Shown: positions 53,241 through 61,947 of the stretch, in pieces
How the letters are laid out: every line of letters begins with the position of its first letter
How positions within the stretch are numbered: the stretch's first letter is position 1
Source: Indolivaga macrotermitis
GTDB lineage: Bacteria > Bacteroidota > Bacteroidia > Bacteroidales > Dysgonomonadaceae
NCBI RefSeq assembly: GCF_900128985.1
Contig: NZ_FQUC01000007.1
Coordinates: forward strand, 153,375 to 217,374
DNA: 64,000 nucleotides
Direction of reading: 5' to 3'
Notes under the pieces: generated by a model
Told to the model about the DNA's origin: nothing
Seen by the model: the letters and a program-made list of their open reading frames with translations, nothing else
The model's database searches: none
Made by a program: the position numbers and the translations under genes

Positions 53241-53792
53241 ATGGTTACAATAGTATTTAGCCATCCATGGCACGGTAGTTTTAATAAAGCAATACTGGAT
53301 GTAGTAACACAAAAGCTGGATAAAGAAAATAAAGCTTATGAGCTAATTGATTTACCTAAGGATAATTTTAATCCGGCTCTTACTGAGGCTGATTTAGCTC
53401 TTTATAGTAGAGGTCAATCAGCTGATCCGCTTGTAGCTAAATACCAGAATATGCTGAAAAAATCAGACGAAGTTATCTTTATATTTCCTATTTGGTGGGG
53501 AACTATTCCTGCTATATTAAAAGGATTTTTTGATAAAGTGCTGCTGGTTAATTTTTCGCATAATTATGAAAACGGATGGACTCCTTTGCTCAAGATAAAT
53601 AAAGCAACAGTTATCTCGACTTCGGAAAGTCCCGGCGATAATTTCAGAAATTCGATAGAGAATGTTTTTATAAAGGATATGTTGAATTCGGTAGGAATTA
53701 GTAATGCGAATTGGCATAATAATTCTCAGACCAGTTATGGTACTGACGAACAACGGCAAGCGTTTTTGAAAAAAATAGAAGAACTAGTCTAA
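53241..53792 (+). CDS. NAD(P)H-dependent oxidoreductase, flavodoxin fold (KefF/NQO1-like)
   Basis: A 183-residue flavoprotein. It begins MVTIVFSHPWHGSFNKAIL, has DLPKDNFNPALTEADLALY, and the flavin-binding FIFPIWWGTIPAILKGFFDKVL, all typical of the NAD(P)H dehydrogenase (quinone) and MdaB/KefF group. It probably reduces quinones or other electron acceptors with two electrons. No partner gene is adjacent except the secreted nitroreductase 24 bases downstream, with which it may be co-transcribed; both are redox flavin proteins. Confidence 0.87.
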   Translation: MVTIVFSHPWHGSFNKAILDVVTQKLDKENKAYELIDLPKDNFNPALTEADLALYSRGQSADPLVAKYQNMLKKSDEVIFIFPIWWGTIPAILKGFFDKVLLVNFSHNYENGWTPLLKINKATVISTSESPGDNFRNSIENVFIKDMLNSVGISNANWHNNSQTSYGTDEQRQAFLKKIEELV

Positions 53793-53816
53793 GTTTATTT
53801 AATAATAAAATCCGGT

Positions 53817-54449
53817 ATGAAATATATTTATACAACTTTACTTGCATTGGGCTTGTGTTTTACTTCATATGCCCAGAATATTCAGTTGAATGCTCCTGTA
53901 AAGACAGGAGGAGTTAGCATCATGGAAGCATTTGCTCTCAGACAGTCCAATGTATCTTACATTGATAAAGAAGTCGATTTAGGCGATTTGTCGAACCTTT
54001 TATGGGCTGCGAATGGTATTAATAGGGAGAATGGTAAAAAGACCGCTCCATCGGCTCAAAATAGCCAGGATATCGATATATACGTATCACTTGCTAAGGC
54101 TGTTTATAAATATGATGCTTCTAATAATAGTCTGGAATTTATAGCAGAGGGAGATTTTCGTAGTTTAGCCGGAGGAAAAAAGGGTGAAGCATTGCCTCCA
54201 TGCGTACTTTATTTGGTCGCAGATGCTTCTAAGTACAGAGCATCGGCATATAATACTATGGAACATATAACCGATATGGGTAAGGTGGATGCAGGTATTG
54301 TGTCGCAAAATATAGGATTATTCTGTGCCGGAATGGGTTTGGGTACTAAACCCAGAGCCAGTATGAATCAAGCTGAATTAAGAAAAGCTTTGAAACTAAG
54401 TGAAAGTCAATCATTGATTCTAAATCATCCGATCGGATATTTAAAATAA
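53817..54449 (+). CDS. Secreted nitroreductase-family protein (SagB/ThcOx-like)
   Basis: A 210-residue nitroreductase-fold protein with a signal peptide (to about residue 19, FTSYAQ). The core matches the SagB-type group: MEAFALRQSNVSYIDKEVDL cut at its start, LSNLLWAANGINRENGKKT with APSAQNSQDIDIYV, and GIVSQNIGLFCAGMGLGT near the end. Members bind FMN and oxidise or reduce small substrates. Most family members are cytoplasmic, so export is unusual; an FMN-loaded protein outside the cytoplasm would need folded export or later flavin loading. It lies 24 bases after a flavodoxin-fold oxidoreductase. Confidence 0.8.
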   Translation: MKYIYTTLLALGLCFTSYAQNIQLNAPVKTGGVSIMEAFALRQSNVSYIDKEVDLGDLSNLLWAANGINRENGKKTAPSAQNSQDIDIYVSLAKAVYKYDASNNSLEFIAEGDFRSLAGGKKGEALPPCVLYLVADASKYRASAYNTMEHITDMGKVDAGIVSQNIGLFCAGMGLGTKPRASMNQAELRKALKLSESQSLILNHPIGYLK

Positions 54450-54453
54450 TAAC

Positions 54454-54485
54454 AAAAGGGAAATCATTAACGAGATTTCCCTTTT
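54454..54485. terminator. Intrinsic terminator of the nitroreductase gene
   Basis: A perfect 12-bp stem AAAAGGGAAATC (54454-54465) / GATTTCCCTTTT (54474-54485) followed by ATTTTATTT. A second short stem, AAGATCT-G-AGATCTT (54510-54524), overlaps the stop of the convergent protease gene and may end that transcript. Confidence 0.9.
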
Positions 54486-54522
54486 ATTTTATTTATGTAG
54501 AGTTACAAAAAGATCTGAGATC

Positions 54523-55320
54523 TTATTTTTTCTTATTCAGATTTTCAATTCTTTTTTTCAGGTCGGGATGGCTTGAGAAAAGTTTTTGATATTTACTTTG
54601 TTCAGCACTTCCTGCTTCTTCCTGAAGTTTTAATAGAACACCTAGAGCTGAAGCCATATTTGAAGGGTCTTTACCCATTTGTTTTAATAACTCGAAACCA
54701 AACGCATCGGCAGCCGATTCTTGTTTTTGAGAAAATTGAGCATTGCTCATCGATTCAGCTAAGTCTCCTAATTGTGAGTCGGTTAGTTTTGCGGCAGTAG
54801 AACCCGAAACAGATCCGGCTGCGTCTTTAAGTGCCGAAACACGTAATGCTGTAACGAAAGCGTCTTTTGAGTCTTTATTTACAACGTGGCCGATTTCGTG
54901 ACAGATTACTCCTAAAACCTGATCATCGGTCATTTCGTCCATCAATGCTGCGAATACCCGGATGCTACCATTTGCGCAAGCAAAAGCATTTACATCTATT
55001 ACATAATAAGGTTGTATATCTAGATTGTATTGTTGAACGTAATTAGAAGGTACATTCGAAACAATACCGGCTAATCTTTGGGCACAGGCTTTTCTTCCTG
55101 CACTTTTGTCGTCTGTTTTACATAGAGGATTGTGTGTATCCATCCATTGGATGTATTCGTTACAATATTCGTTTATTTCTGCGTCAGAAATAGTAAAAGA
55201 TTTTGCTGCTTTAGTTGCTGCGTCAGTTAGTTTACCTGTTTTGATTTTACTTCCGAATTGGGCATGTGCTCCAAAACTGCATACAGCTATAAAACTGAGG
55301 GCAAGGATAAATTTTTTCAT
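54523..55320 (-). CDS. Exported M48-family zinc metallopeptidase
   Basis: A 265-residue protease with a signal peptide (to about residue 20, FGAHAQ). The zinc site is HEIGH (about 141-145, in VLGVICHEIGHVVNKDSK), with a downstream Glu in SAADAFGFELL as third ligand. It resembles BepA/YcaL/LoiP-type periplasmic proteases that check outer-membrane protein assembly. Low-complexity Lys/Ala/Ser-rich sequence surrounds the core. It is transcribed alone; the 3' stop is embedded in a short palindrome. Confidence 0.88.
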   Translation of the reverse strand: MKKFILALSFIAVCSFGAHAQFGSKIKTGKLTDAATKAAKSFTISDAEINEYCNEYIQWMDTHNPLCKTDDKSAGRKACAQRLAGIVSNVPSNYVQQYNLDIQPYYVIDVNAFACANGSIRVFAALMDEMTDDQVLGVICHEIGHVVNKDSKDAFVTALRVSALKDAAGSVSGSTAAKLTDSQLGDLAESMSNAQFSQKQESAADAFGFELLKQMGKDPSNMASALGVLLKLQEEAGSAEQSKYQKLFSSHPDLKKRIENLNKKK

Positions 55321-55359
55321 GTGTTTGGTGTTGTTTTAGTTATTAATTAAAAAGAGAAA

Positions 55360-55797
55360 TTACAGTTTCATATATAGTATCGGATAATGTTTACCTTCCG
55401 AGTCGTATTGCGAACGATCTATTTCACTGAATCCAGAATTTTTATAGAAAGCCAAAGCTTGTTTATTTTGTTCATTGACGTCTACTTTTTTGATTTGTAG
55501 ATTATCAATTGCAAACCCGAGCAAAGCTTTACCTATACCTGACCCTCTGTACTGATTATCTATAAATAACATTTCTATTTTATCTTCCGACACTCCTAGA
55601 AATCCTTTTATGGTATTATCAGTTTCTGTGTAAATAAATAGTTTTACATGATCAAAATAGATAGGTAACCGGGATTTATAATATAAAAAATCTTCTTCAC
55701 TGAGAAAGTCGTGAGTAGCCAGTACTGCACTTTCCCATATAGCAAGAAGTGTATTGTAATCTGCTTTGGTTGCTTTTTTTATTCCGGTATTACACAT
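55360..55797 (-). CDS. GNAT-family N-acetyltransferase
   Basis: A 145-residue acetyltransferase. I start it at 55797 (MCNTGIKKATKADYNTLL), because the frame's earlier codons are inside ychF and not GNAT-like. The acetyl-CoA-binding motif is QYRGSGIGKALLGFAIDN, and the C terminus ALAFYKNSGFSEIDRSQYDSE is the usual helix-strand ending. Substrate unknown; the size and layout match YjaB/PhnO-like small GNATs. It overlaps the 3' end of ychF by 8 bases in another frame, so it is probably co-translated with it. Confidence 0.85.
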   Translation of the reverse strand: MCNTGIKKATKADYNTLLAIWESAVLATHDFLSEEDFLYYKSRLPIYFDHVKLFIYTETDNTIKGFLGVSEDKIEMLFIDNQYRGSGIGKALLGFAIDNLQIKKVDVNEQNKQALAFYKNSGFSEIDRSQYDSEGKHYPILYMKL

Positions 55798-56893
55798 TAA
55801 ATCTAAAATGCATAATATCACCATCTTCGGCAACATATTCTTTGCCTTCTACGTTCATTTTTCCGGCTTCCTTACAAGCTGCTTCAGAGCCAAGTGTTAT
55901 AAAATCGTTATATTTTATAACTTCTGCACGGATAAATCCTTTTTCGAAATCGGTATGTATGACACCTGCACATTGAGGAGCTTTAAAGCCTTTTGTAAAC
56001 GTCCAGGCGCGAACTTCCTGTACTCCGCAAGTAAAGTATGTAAGAAGGCCTAAAAGGTCGTAAGCGGCTTTAATAAGACGTGCTACACCTGATTCTTCCA
56101 ATCCTATTTCGGAAAGAAACATCTGACGTTCTTCATAAGATTCAAATTCCGCTATTTCAGATTCTATTTTAGCTGCTACGATCAATATATCCGCATCTTC
56201 TTCTTTAATTGCTTCGCGAACCTGATCTACATATTTATTTCCTTTTGTAGCACTTGCTTCGTCTACATTACACACATAAAGTACTGGTTTGTAAGTAAGC
56301 AGGTATAATTCTTTAGCTATTTTCTGGTCTTCTTTACTTTCGAATGTTACTGTACGGGCTGATTTGCCTTGTTCCAGAGCTTCTTTAAATTGTAATAATA
56401 TATCGTAGGCTCTTTTCGCATCTTTATCGCCGCCTGTTTTAGCTTGTTTTTCTACTTTTTGTATGCGGGATATTACAGTTTCAAGGTCTTTTAACTGTAA
56501 TTCTATATCGATGATTTCTTTATCTCTAACCGGATTTACACTGCCATCTACGTGGGTGATATTATCATCATCAAAACAACGCAGTACATGTAGTATTGCA
56601 TCTGTTTCGCGTATATTGGCTAAGAACTTATTACCAAGTCCTTCTCCTTTACTGGCTCCTTTAACAAGTCCTGCAATATCAACTATTTCTACAGTTGTGG
56701 GAACAATACGATTTGGTTTTACCAATTCGGCCAGTTTATTTAAACGTTCATCCGGAACGGTAATTACACCTACGTTAGGTTCTATTGTACAAAAAGGAAA
56801 GTTCGCAGACTGAGCCTTTGCATTTGATAAGCAATTAAAAAGAGTTGATTTTCCAACGTTAGGGAGTCCCACTATGCCACACTGTAGAGCCAT
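55790..56893 (-). CDS. ychF: Ribosome-binding GTPase/ATPase YchF
   Basis: A 367-residue P-loop protein of the OLA1/YchF family, which prefers ATP and associates with ribosomes and stress control. It has P-loop GLPNVGKSTLFNCLS (8-22), the switch region FPFCTIEPNVG, DIAGLVKGASKGEGLG, the NKxD-equivalent CNVDEAS, and the TGS domain near the C terminus (FTKGFKAPQCAGVIHTDFEK up to 20 residues). Length is normal for the family (363-370). It is the first gene of a pair with the GNAT gene. Confidence 0.96.
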   Translation of the reverse strand: MALQCGIVGLPNVGKSTLFNCLSNAKAQSANFPFCTIEPNVGVITVPDERLNKLAELVKPNRIVPTTVEIVDIAGLVKGASKGEGLGNKFLANIRETDAILHVLRCFDDDNITHVDGSVNPVRDKEIIDIELQLKDLETVISRIQKVEKQAKTGGDKDAKRAYDILLQFKEALEQGKSARTVTFESKEDQKIAKELYLLTYKPVLYVCNVDEASATKGNKYVDQVREAIKEEDADILIVAAKIESEIAEFESYEERQMFLSEIGLEESGVARLIKAAYDLLGLLTYFTCGVQEVRAWTFTKGFKAPQCAGVIHTDFEKGFIRAEVIKYNDFITLGSEAACKEAGKMNVEGKEYVAEDGDIMHFRFNV

Positions 56894-56922
56894 TATTTAT
56901 TTTTTATTTATGATTCGAGGGG

Positions 56923-56958
56923 CAAAGATACTTATTTTTACTTAAGGTCGCAGACCTT
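56923..56958 (-). promoter_or_regulatory. ychF promoter with an AAGGT-family palindrome
   Basis: TATCTTTG on the minus strand (56930-56923), about 30 bases before the ATG. The palindrome AAGGT-CGCAG-ACCTT (56944-56958) lies 13 bases upstream of the -7 element, inside the spacer and -33 region. No TTG stands at the usual distance. Confidence 0.5.
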
Positions 56959-57109
56959 TTTTGTACTTTTCTAACTACAATAGCAAAAGGCAGTTATCGT
57001 TCTAAAATAGTAATATTGTGGCGAAAAAGCACTTAAATGGAACAGTTTCCGGACACAACCAATAACCCGGTGTTGTAATGAGTATATATATGTTATTGAG
57101 TTCAATGCA

Positions 57110-57553
57110 TTATATAATCCAGTTTACACCATACATAATAGCTACATAACGGGCAAATTTTCCTACGAACATACTGATATTCACTATATAAATATTTGCA
57201 CGCATATAACCCAGAGCCAAGGCTATTATATCTCCTACAACCGGAAGAAAACTGAAAAAAGCCATAGCAGAGCCTTTACCTTCGAGCCAGTTCTGTACTT
57301 TGTCTATTTTCTCCTTTTTTACTTTCAGGTATTTTTCAATCCATTCGGTTTTACCTAATTTTCCCAGATAATAGTTGGTCATGCCTCCCATCCAGTTTCC
57401 TGTAGATGCGACACCTACACATAACCAGGGATTTAATCCGGCGGCTATCAATGCAACAAACACTACTTCCGAACCTAATGGTAAAATAGTAGCTGCCAGA
57501 AAGCTGGCCAGAAATAAACCTATATATCCGTATTCCGAAAATCCTTCTAACAT
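57110..57553 (-). CDS. Small membrane protein, YqaA/DedA-like
   Basis: A 147-residue polytopic protein with four or five hydrophobic stretches: YIGLFLASFLAATILPLGSE, VFVALIAAGLNPWLCVGVA, MAFFSFLPVVGDIIALALG. GNWMGGMTNYYLGKLGK is the marker of the YqaA branch of the DedA/VTT family. DedA proteins help keep membrane energetics and recycle lipid carriers; the short YqaA form is uncharacterised. It lies 34 bases before polA on the same strand and is likely co-transcribed with it. Confidence 0.85.
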   Translation of the reverse strand: MLEGFSEYGYIGLFLASFLAATILPLGSEVVFVALIAAGLNPWLCVGVASTGNWMGGMTNYYLGKLGKTEWIEKYLKVKKEKIDKVQNWLEGKGSAMAFFSFLPVVGDIIALALGYMRANIYIVNISMFVGKFARYVAIMYGVNWII

Positions 57554-57587
57554 TATGTAAGAATCAGTAAATTAATTAGTTATATAG

Positions 57588-60356
57588 TTAATGCGCTTCT
57601 AACCAGTTCTTACCTGTACCCGAATCGGCTTTTAATGGAATGGATAGTTTATATGCTTTTTCCATTTCATCGATAACTATTTGTTCCACGTGCGACAATT
57701 CATCAGTAAATACGTTAAAGTTCAGTTCATCATGCACTTGTAAAATCATTTTTGATTTCAAATTCGCGTTTTCGAACCGTTTTGCTATATTATTCATAGC
57801 TATTTTGATGATGTCGGCAGCACTTCCCTGTATAGGTGCATTTATAGCATTTCGTTCGGCGTAACCACGTACAGTTGTGTTACGGGAATTGATATCCGGA
57901 AGGAATCTTTTTCTTCCCAAGATAGTTTCCACATAGCCTGTTTCTCTTGCTTGTACAATTATATTGTCCATATATTCCTTTACCTTCGGGTACGATTCGA
58001 AGTATCCGTCAATCAATACCTTGGATTCAGACCGTGGTATGGAAAGGCGCTCTGCTAAACCAAATACAGATATCCCATAAATGATACCGAAGTTGGCGGT
58101 TTTTGCTTTGCGGCGCATATCGCTACTTACTTCACCGATAGGTATTTTATATATTTTAGCTGCTGTAGCGGCATGTATATCTTCTCCGCTGTTGAAGGCT
58201 TCTATCATATGTGGATCCTGGCTTAAGTGTGCCATTATCCGTAGTTCTATTTGAGAGTAGTCGGCTGAATAGAATATACAATCATTGTCTGCAATAAATG
58301 CTTTCCGGATTTCTTTTCCTTTTGCATCACGGATAGGAATATTTTGTAAATTAGGATTGCTCGAACTTAATCTTCCTGTCGCCGTAACTGTTTGATTGTA
58401 CGATGTATGTACTTTGTTATCGTGTTTATTAATAAGCAAGGGTAGGGCATCGATGTAGGTACTCAACAGTTTTTTCAGACTGCGGTATTCCAGTATTTTT
58501 CCTACTATCGGATGTGTATCTTTGAGGCTTTCGAGGGTTTCTTCGCTCGTTGTATATTGTCCTGTTTTTGTTTTTTTAGGCTTATCAATGATTTTGAGTC
58601 TGTCGAACAGAACTTCGCCCACTTGCTTGGTCGAATTAATATTGAATTCATATTTAGCAAGGGAAAAAATTTCTTGTTCTATGTCTCCCATTTCTTTGGT
58701 AAGCGTATCCGATGATTCTTTGAGTGCTTTGGTATCAAGTCTTACTCCGGTATGCTCCATATCAGCAAGTACGTATATAAGAGGGAGTTCTATTTCGTAG
58801 AACAACTTATTCAGTTCGTTTTTCTCTATTTCTTTTTCAAGAATATTTTTTAGTTTTAGAGTTACATCAGCATCTTCACAAGCATAATCCCTGATTGCTT
58901 TTGGTTCGAGATTACGCATATTCAATTGATTTTTACCTCTTGGCCCGATAAGTTCGTCTATGTGTATGGTTTTATAGTTAAGATAGGTTTCAGCCATATA
59001 ATCCATATTGTGACGCAACTCCGGATTTAGCAGGTAATGGGCAATCATGGTATCGAATAGTTGACCTTTTACATGGATGTCGTATTTTTTGAGGACAATG
59101 ATATCGTATTTTATGTTTTGACCAATTTTAACAATATTTTCATTTTCCAGAAAATCTCTGAAAATTTCTATTTGTTTTTTTGCTTCATCAAATTTTGGAG
59201 AGATTGCTACATAAAATGCTTCACCTTCTTCCATAGCGAACGACATTCCTACAATTTCGCTGTCTATTGGATCTACTCCGGTAGTTTCGGTGTCAAATGA
59301 GCAAAATTTTTGTGATAGTATTTTATCTTTTAATTCGATCATTTCTTTCTCATTATCAATAAGATAATAGTTATAAACCATATCTTTCAACTCGTTGAGA
59401 TTCGAATATTTTTTTTCTTCCGGTAGATTGTCCGTAAATTCGGCGAAGAGATTGCCTTGAGCTTCGTCTTTTTTGGGAGTTGATTTTGTTTCTCTTTTTA
59501 AGACCCTATTTATGAGAGTGCGGAATTCTAATTCTTCGAAAAGATTTTCTATTTTTTCTTCATCGATTGGTTTTCTTTCAAATTCTTCTTTTTTGAATTC
59601 AAAAGGGACATCTATTTTTATAGTTGCTAAAAATTTGGAAAAAAGAATTTGTTCTTTGTTCGATTCTAATTTTTCTTTCAGGGTTCCTTTTATTTCGGAA
59701 GTATGTTTTAATATATTTTCAATGGTTCCAAAATCGGCAATTAACTTTTCGGCAGTTTTTGCCCCGACACCCGGACATCCCGGAATATTATCGGAACTAT
59801 CACCCATCAAACCTAGCAAATCTATCATAAGTAGGGGAGAGGCAATATTGTATTTTTCCATAATTGCTTTTGAATCCAAAACATCGAATCCGTTACCTGC
59901 AAATTTTGGTTTGTACATATGAATCCTTTCACTCGTGAGTTGTCCGTAATCCTTATCAGGAGTCATCATATATACATCTAGGTCTTCCTGTTCTGCTTTT
60001 TTTGCTACTGTTCCTATGACATCGTCAGCTTCAAACCCCGGAATTTCAAGTATTTTGATATTGTAGGCACTGATTATATCTTTGATAATAGGTACTGCAA
60101 GACGAATATCTTCGGGTGTTTCTTGTCGTTGTGCTTTATAAGCTTCGTATGCTTCATGTCTGAATGTAGGTCCTGCAGGATCAAATGCAACTGCAATATG
60201 AGTCGGGTTTTCCTTTTTCAGAACTTCTTCCAAAGTATTGATAAAACCAAATACTGCTGATGTATTTTGTCCTTTTGAGTTGACTCTGGGATTTTTTATG
60301 AAGGCATAATATGATCTATATATAAGTGCGTAAGCATCGATAAGGAATAATTTCAT
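57588..60356 (-). CDS. polA: DNA polymerase I
   Basis: A 922-residue polymerase for gap filling, primer removal and repair. It has three domains. The N-terminal 5' nuclease has EIPGFEADDVIGT and LMGDSSDNIPGCPGVGAKTA. The middle 3'-5' exonuclease keeps its acidic residues (CSFDTETTGVD, and YACEDADVTL), so proofreading should be active. The C-terminal polymerase has motif A YSADYSQIELRIMAHLSQD, motif B RRKAKTANFGIIYGIS, and motif C QVHDELNF. Length is that of full Pol I (~928 in E. coli). It is transcribed on the minus strand, opposite to replication on the side of the proposed origin. Confidence 0.97.
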   Translation of the reverse strand: MKLFLIDAYALIYRSYYAFIKNPRVNSKGQNTSAVFGFINTLEEVLKKENPTHIAVAFDPAGPTFRHEAYEAYKAQRQETPEDIRLAVPIIKDIISAYNIKILEIPGFEADDVIGTVAKKAEQEDLDVYMMTPDKDYGQLTSERIHMYKPKFAGNGFDVLDSKAIMEKYNIASPLLMIDLLGLMGDSSDNIPGCPGVGAKTAEKLIADFGTIENILKHTSEIKGTLKEKLESNKEQILFSKFLATIKIDVPFEFKKEEFERKPIDEEKIENLFEELEFRTLINRVLKRETKSTPKKDEAQGNLFAEFTDNLPEEKKYSNLNELKDMVYNYYLIDNEKEMIELKDKILSQKFCSFDTETTGVDPIDSEIVGMSFAMEEGEAFYVAISPKFDEAKKQIEIFRDFLENENIVKIGQNIKYDIIVLKKYDIHVKGQLFDTMIAHYLLNPELRHNMDYMAETYLNYKTIHIDELIGPRGKNQLNMRNLEPKAIRDYACEDADVTLKLKNILEKEIEKNELNKLFYEIELPLIYVLADMEHTGVRLDTKALKESSDTLTKEMGDIEQEIFSLAKYEFNINSTKQVGEVLFDRLKIIDKPKKTKTGQYTTSEETLESLKDTHPIVGKILEYRSLKKLLSTYIDALPLLINKHDNKVHTSYNQTVTATGRLSSSNPNLQNIPIRDAKGKEIRKAFIADNDCIFYSADYSQIELRIMAHLSQDPHMIEAFNSGEDIHAATAAKIYKIPIGEVSSDMRRKAKTANFGIIYGISVFGLAERLSIPRSESKVLIDGYFESYPKVKEYMDNIIVQARETGYVETILGRKRFLPDINSRNTTVRGYAERNAINAPIQGSAADIIKIAMNNIAKRFENANLKSKMILQVHDELNFNVFTDELSHVEQIVIDEMEKAYKLSIPLKADSGTGKNWLEAH

Positions 60357-60430
60357 ACGAAAATATTAGTTAAATAGTTCTATTTCTTTGTAAAGTTACA
60401 AATAAATGGCTCTAAAAGCTGAATTATTTA

Positions 60431-60438
60431 TAAATTTG
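60431..60438 (+). promoter_or_regulatory. Promoter -7 element of the polyprenyl synthase gene
   Basis: TAAATTTG (TAnnTTTG), 19 bases upstream of the ATG at 60458; a clear -33 TTG is not evident. Confidence 0.45.
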
Positions 60439-60457
60439 CATTTCAACTAATTGTTAT

Positions 60458-61429
60458 ATGGATAAAAAGCTTTTGATAGCTAAACCGATAGCTTCAGAAC
60501 TCGAACGATTTAATGTCTATTTTAAGGAATCGATATCTTCTGATAATGGTAGAATTCAGGCTATTATAGATTATATAATGAGGTCAGATGGTAAGCATAT
60601 ACGTCCGATTTTGTTGTTATTGGCGGCTAAGGCTTGTGGTGAGATAAATGAGACTGCCTACCATTCGGCTGTTACAGTTGAATTATTGCATACAGCTTCG
60701 TTGATTCATGACGATGTAGTTGACGAGTCTTTATTGAGGAGAGGTAAACCTTCTGTTAATGCTATTTATGATAATAAAATGGCAGTATTGGCTGGAGACT
60801 ATTTTCTTTCCACTGCTTTGATAAAGAGTGTACTGACCGGAAATATGGAGATTATTTCTTCTATTTCGGGTTTAGGCAGAAGTCTGGCTGAAGGAGAATT
60901 GAATCAGCTTTCTTTGGCAAAAGAGATTATTCTGGATGAAAAAGAGTATTTTGAAGTAATTAAAAAGAAAACAGCTTCGCTTTTGGCTATATGCATGAGG
61001 ATAGGAGCTTTGTCTGCCGGTGCTGATCAGAAAACGGTTGATAAATTTGAATGTTTAGGAGAATCTTTAGGTATATGTTTCCAATTGAGAGATGACATTT
61101 TTGACTATTTCTCAGATAATGTTGGGAAACCTACAGGAAACGATATAAGAGAAGGAAAGGTTACTTTGCCTTTATTATTTGCTTTGAAGAATGCGGATAA
61201 AGCTTCTTCTCAGAAGATGATAGACATTATATCGAAGGCTGATTTTTCGAATGAAAAAGTAGCTCTTTTAATAGATTTTGCGAAAAATAACGGAGGTATA
61301 GATTATGCCTACGATAAGATAGATTATTACAAAAAGCAGGCTCTTGATATCATAGATACCTTATATGACGATGAAGTGAAAGTTTCTTTGTTACATACTG
61401 TAGATTATGTAGTTGAGAGGGTGTATTAA
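60458..61429 (+). CDS. Polyprenyl (octaprenyl-type) diphosphate synthase
   Basis: A 323-residue trans-prenyltransferase that lengthens allylic diphosphates with isopentenyl diphosphate to make the side chain of menaquinone. It has the first aspartate-rich motif LIHDDVVDES (about 87-96), GKPSVNA, and the second, FQLRDDIFDYF (about 206-216), preceded by KTASLLA. Small residues before the first DDxxD fit a long-chain product, typically C40-C50, but chain length cannot be read exactly. ispG elsewhere in the window supplies precursors. Confidence 0.92.
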   Translation: MDKKLLIAKPIASELERFNVYFKESISSDNGRIQAIIDYIMRSDGKHIRPILLLLAAKACGEINETAYHSAVTVELLHTASLIHDDVVDESLLRRGKPSVNAIYDNKMAVLAGDYFLSTALIKSVLTGNMEIISSISGLGRSLAEGELNQLSLAKEIILDEKEYFEVIKKKTASLLAICMRIGALSAGADQKTVDKFECLGESLGICFQLRDDIFDYFSDNVGKPTGNDIREGKVTLPLLFALKNADKASSQKMIDIISKADFSNEKVALLIDFAKNNGGIDYAYDKIDYYKKQALDIIDTLYDDEVKVSLLHTVDYVVERVY

Positions 61430-61443
61430 TTCTGATTGATTCT

Positions 61444-61902
61444 ATGAAAACCTATCCGACAATTTCCCTTTTGTTGGTGTTGTTTATCATTTTCGGTTGC
61501 CGGGTACAGGCAGCTGAGGTTTCTTTTGGTTCTCATGAAAAGCTTATAAGAGTATATGATCTACCGGAGAATGGGCGTTATATTTCGTCCGATGGCAGAG
61601 ATTTCGATATAGGCTATAAGTATACTACATATGATTTCTTCGTAATCCCTGTTTTTATAGAAGGTGAAGGCCAGTTTGTGGGATATATCAATGAATCGGA
61701 TTATGAATTACTTACAGCAGAAGGAATAGAGGTAATATCTAAGGAAAATCATATCCCAGATCTTAAGTCTTTGGTACATATACCGGCTTGGGATAAGTGG
61801 GGTGGCAAAGTGTTTCTTTTAGCTGTATTTTCGTGTATTGTACTGTTGGTTCTCCGTAAGAAACGAAGGAAATATGATGAAGAGAATGAACTCGAATTAT
61901 AA
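61444..61902 (+). CDS. Small exported, membrane-anchored protein of unknown function
   Basis: A 152-residue protein 14 bases after the prenyl synthase. It has a signal peptide (to about residue 25, GCRVQAAE), an ~85-residue extracytoplasmic part with GRYISSDGRDFDIGYKYTTY, and a C-terminal membrane helix (about 117-135, VFLLAVFSCIVLLVL) followed by a basic then acidic tail (RKKRRKYDEENELEL). I recognise no family. The layout suggests a single-pass protein displayed outside the inner membrane. A shared terminator follows. Confidence 0.65.
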   Translation: MKTYPTISLLLVLFIIFGCRVQAAEVSFGSHEKLIRVYDLPENGRYISSDGRDFDIGYKYTTYDFFVIPVFIEGEGQFVGYINESDYELLTAEGIEVISKENHIPDLKSLVHIPAWDKWGGKVFLLAVFSCIVLLVLRKKRRKYDEENELEL

Positions 61903-61907
61903 AATAA

Positions 61908-61939
61908 AAGCCGCTCATAACATTGTTATCGAGCGGCTT
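61908..61939. terminator. Bidirectional intrinsic terminator
   Basis: AAGCCGCTC (61908-61916) / GAGCGGCTT (61931-61939), a 9-bp GC-rich stem followed by ATTTGTT, between convergent genes. Confidence 0.88.
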
Positions 61940-61947
61940 ATTTGTTA

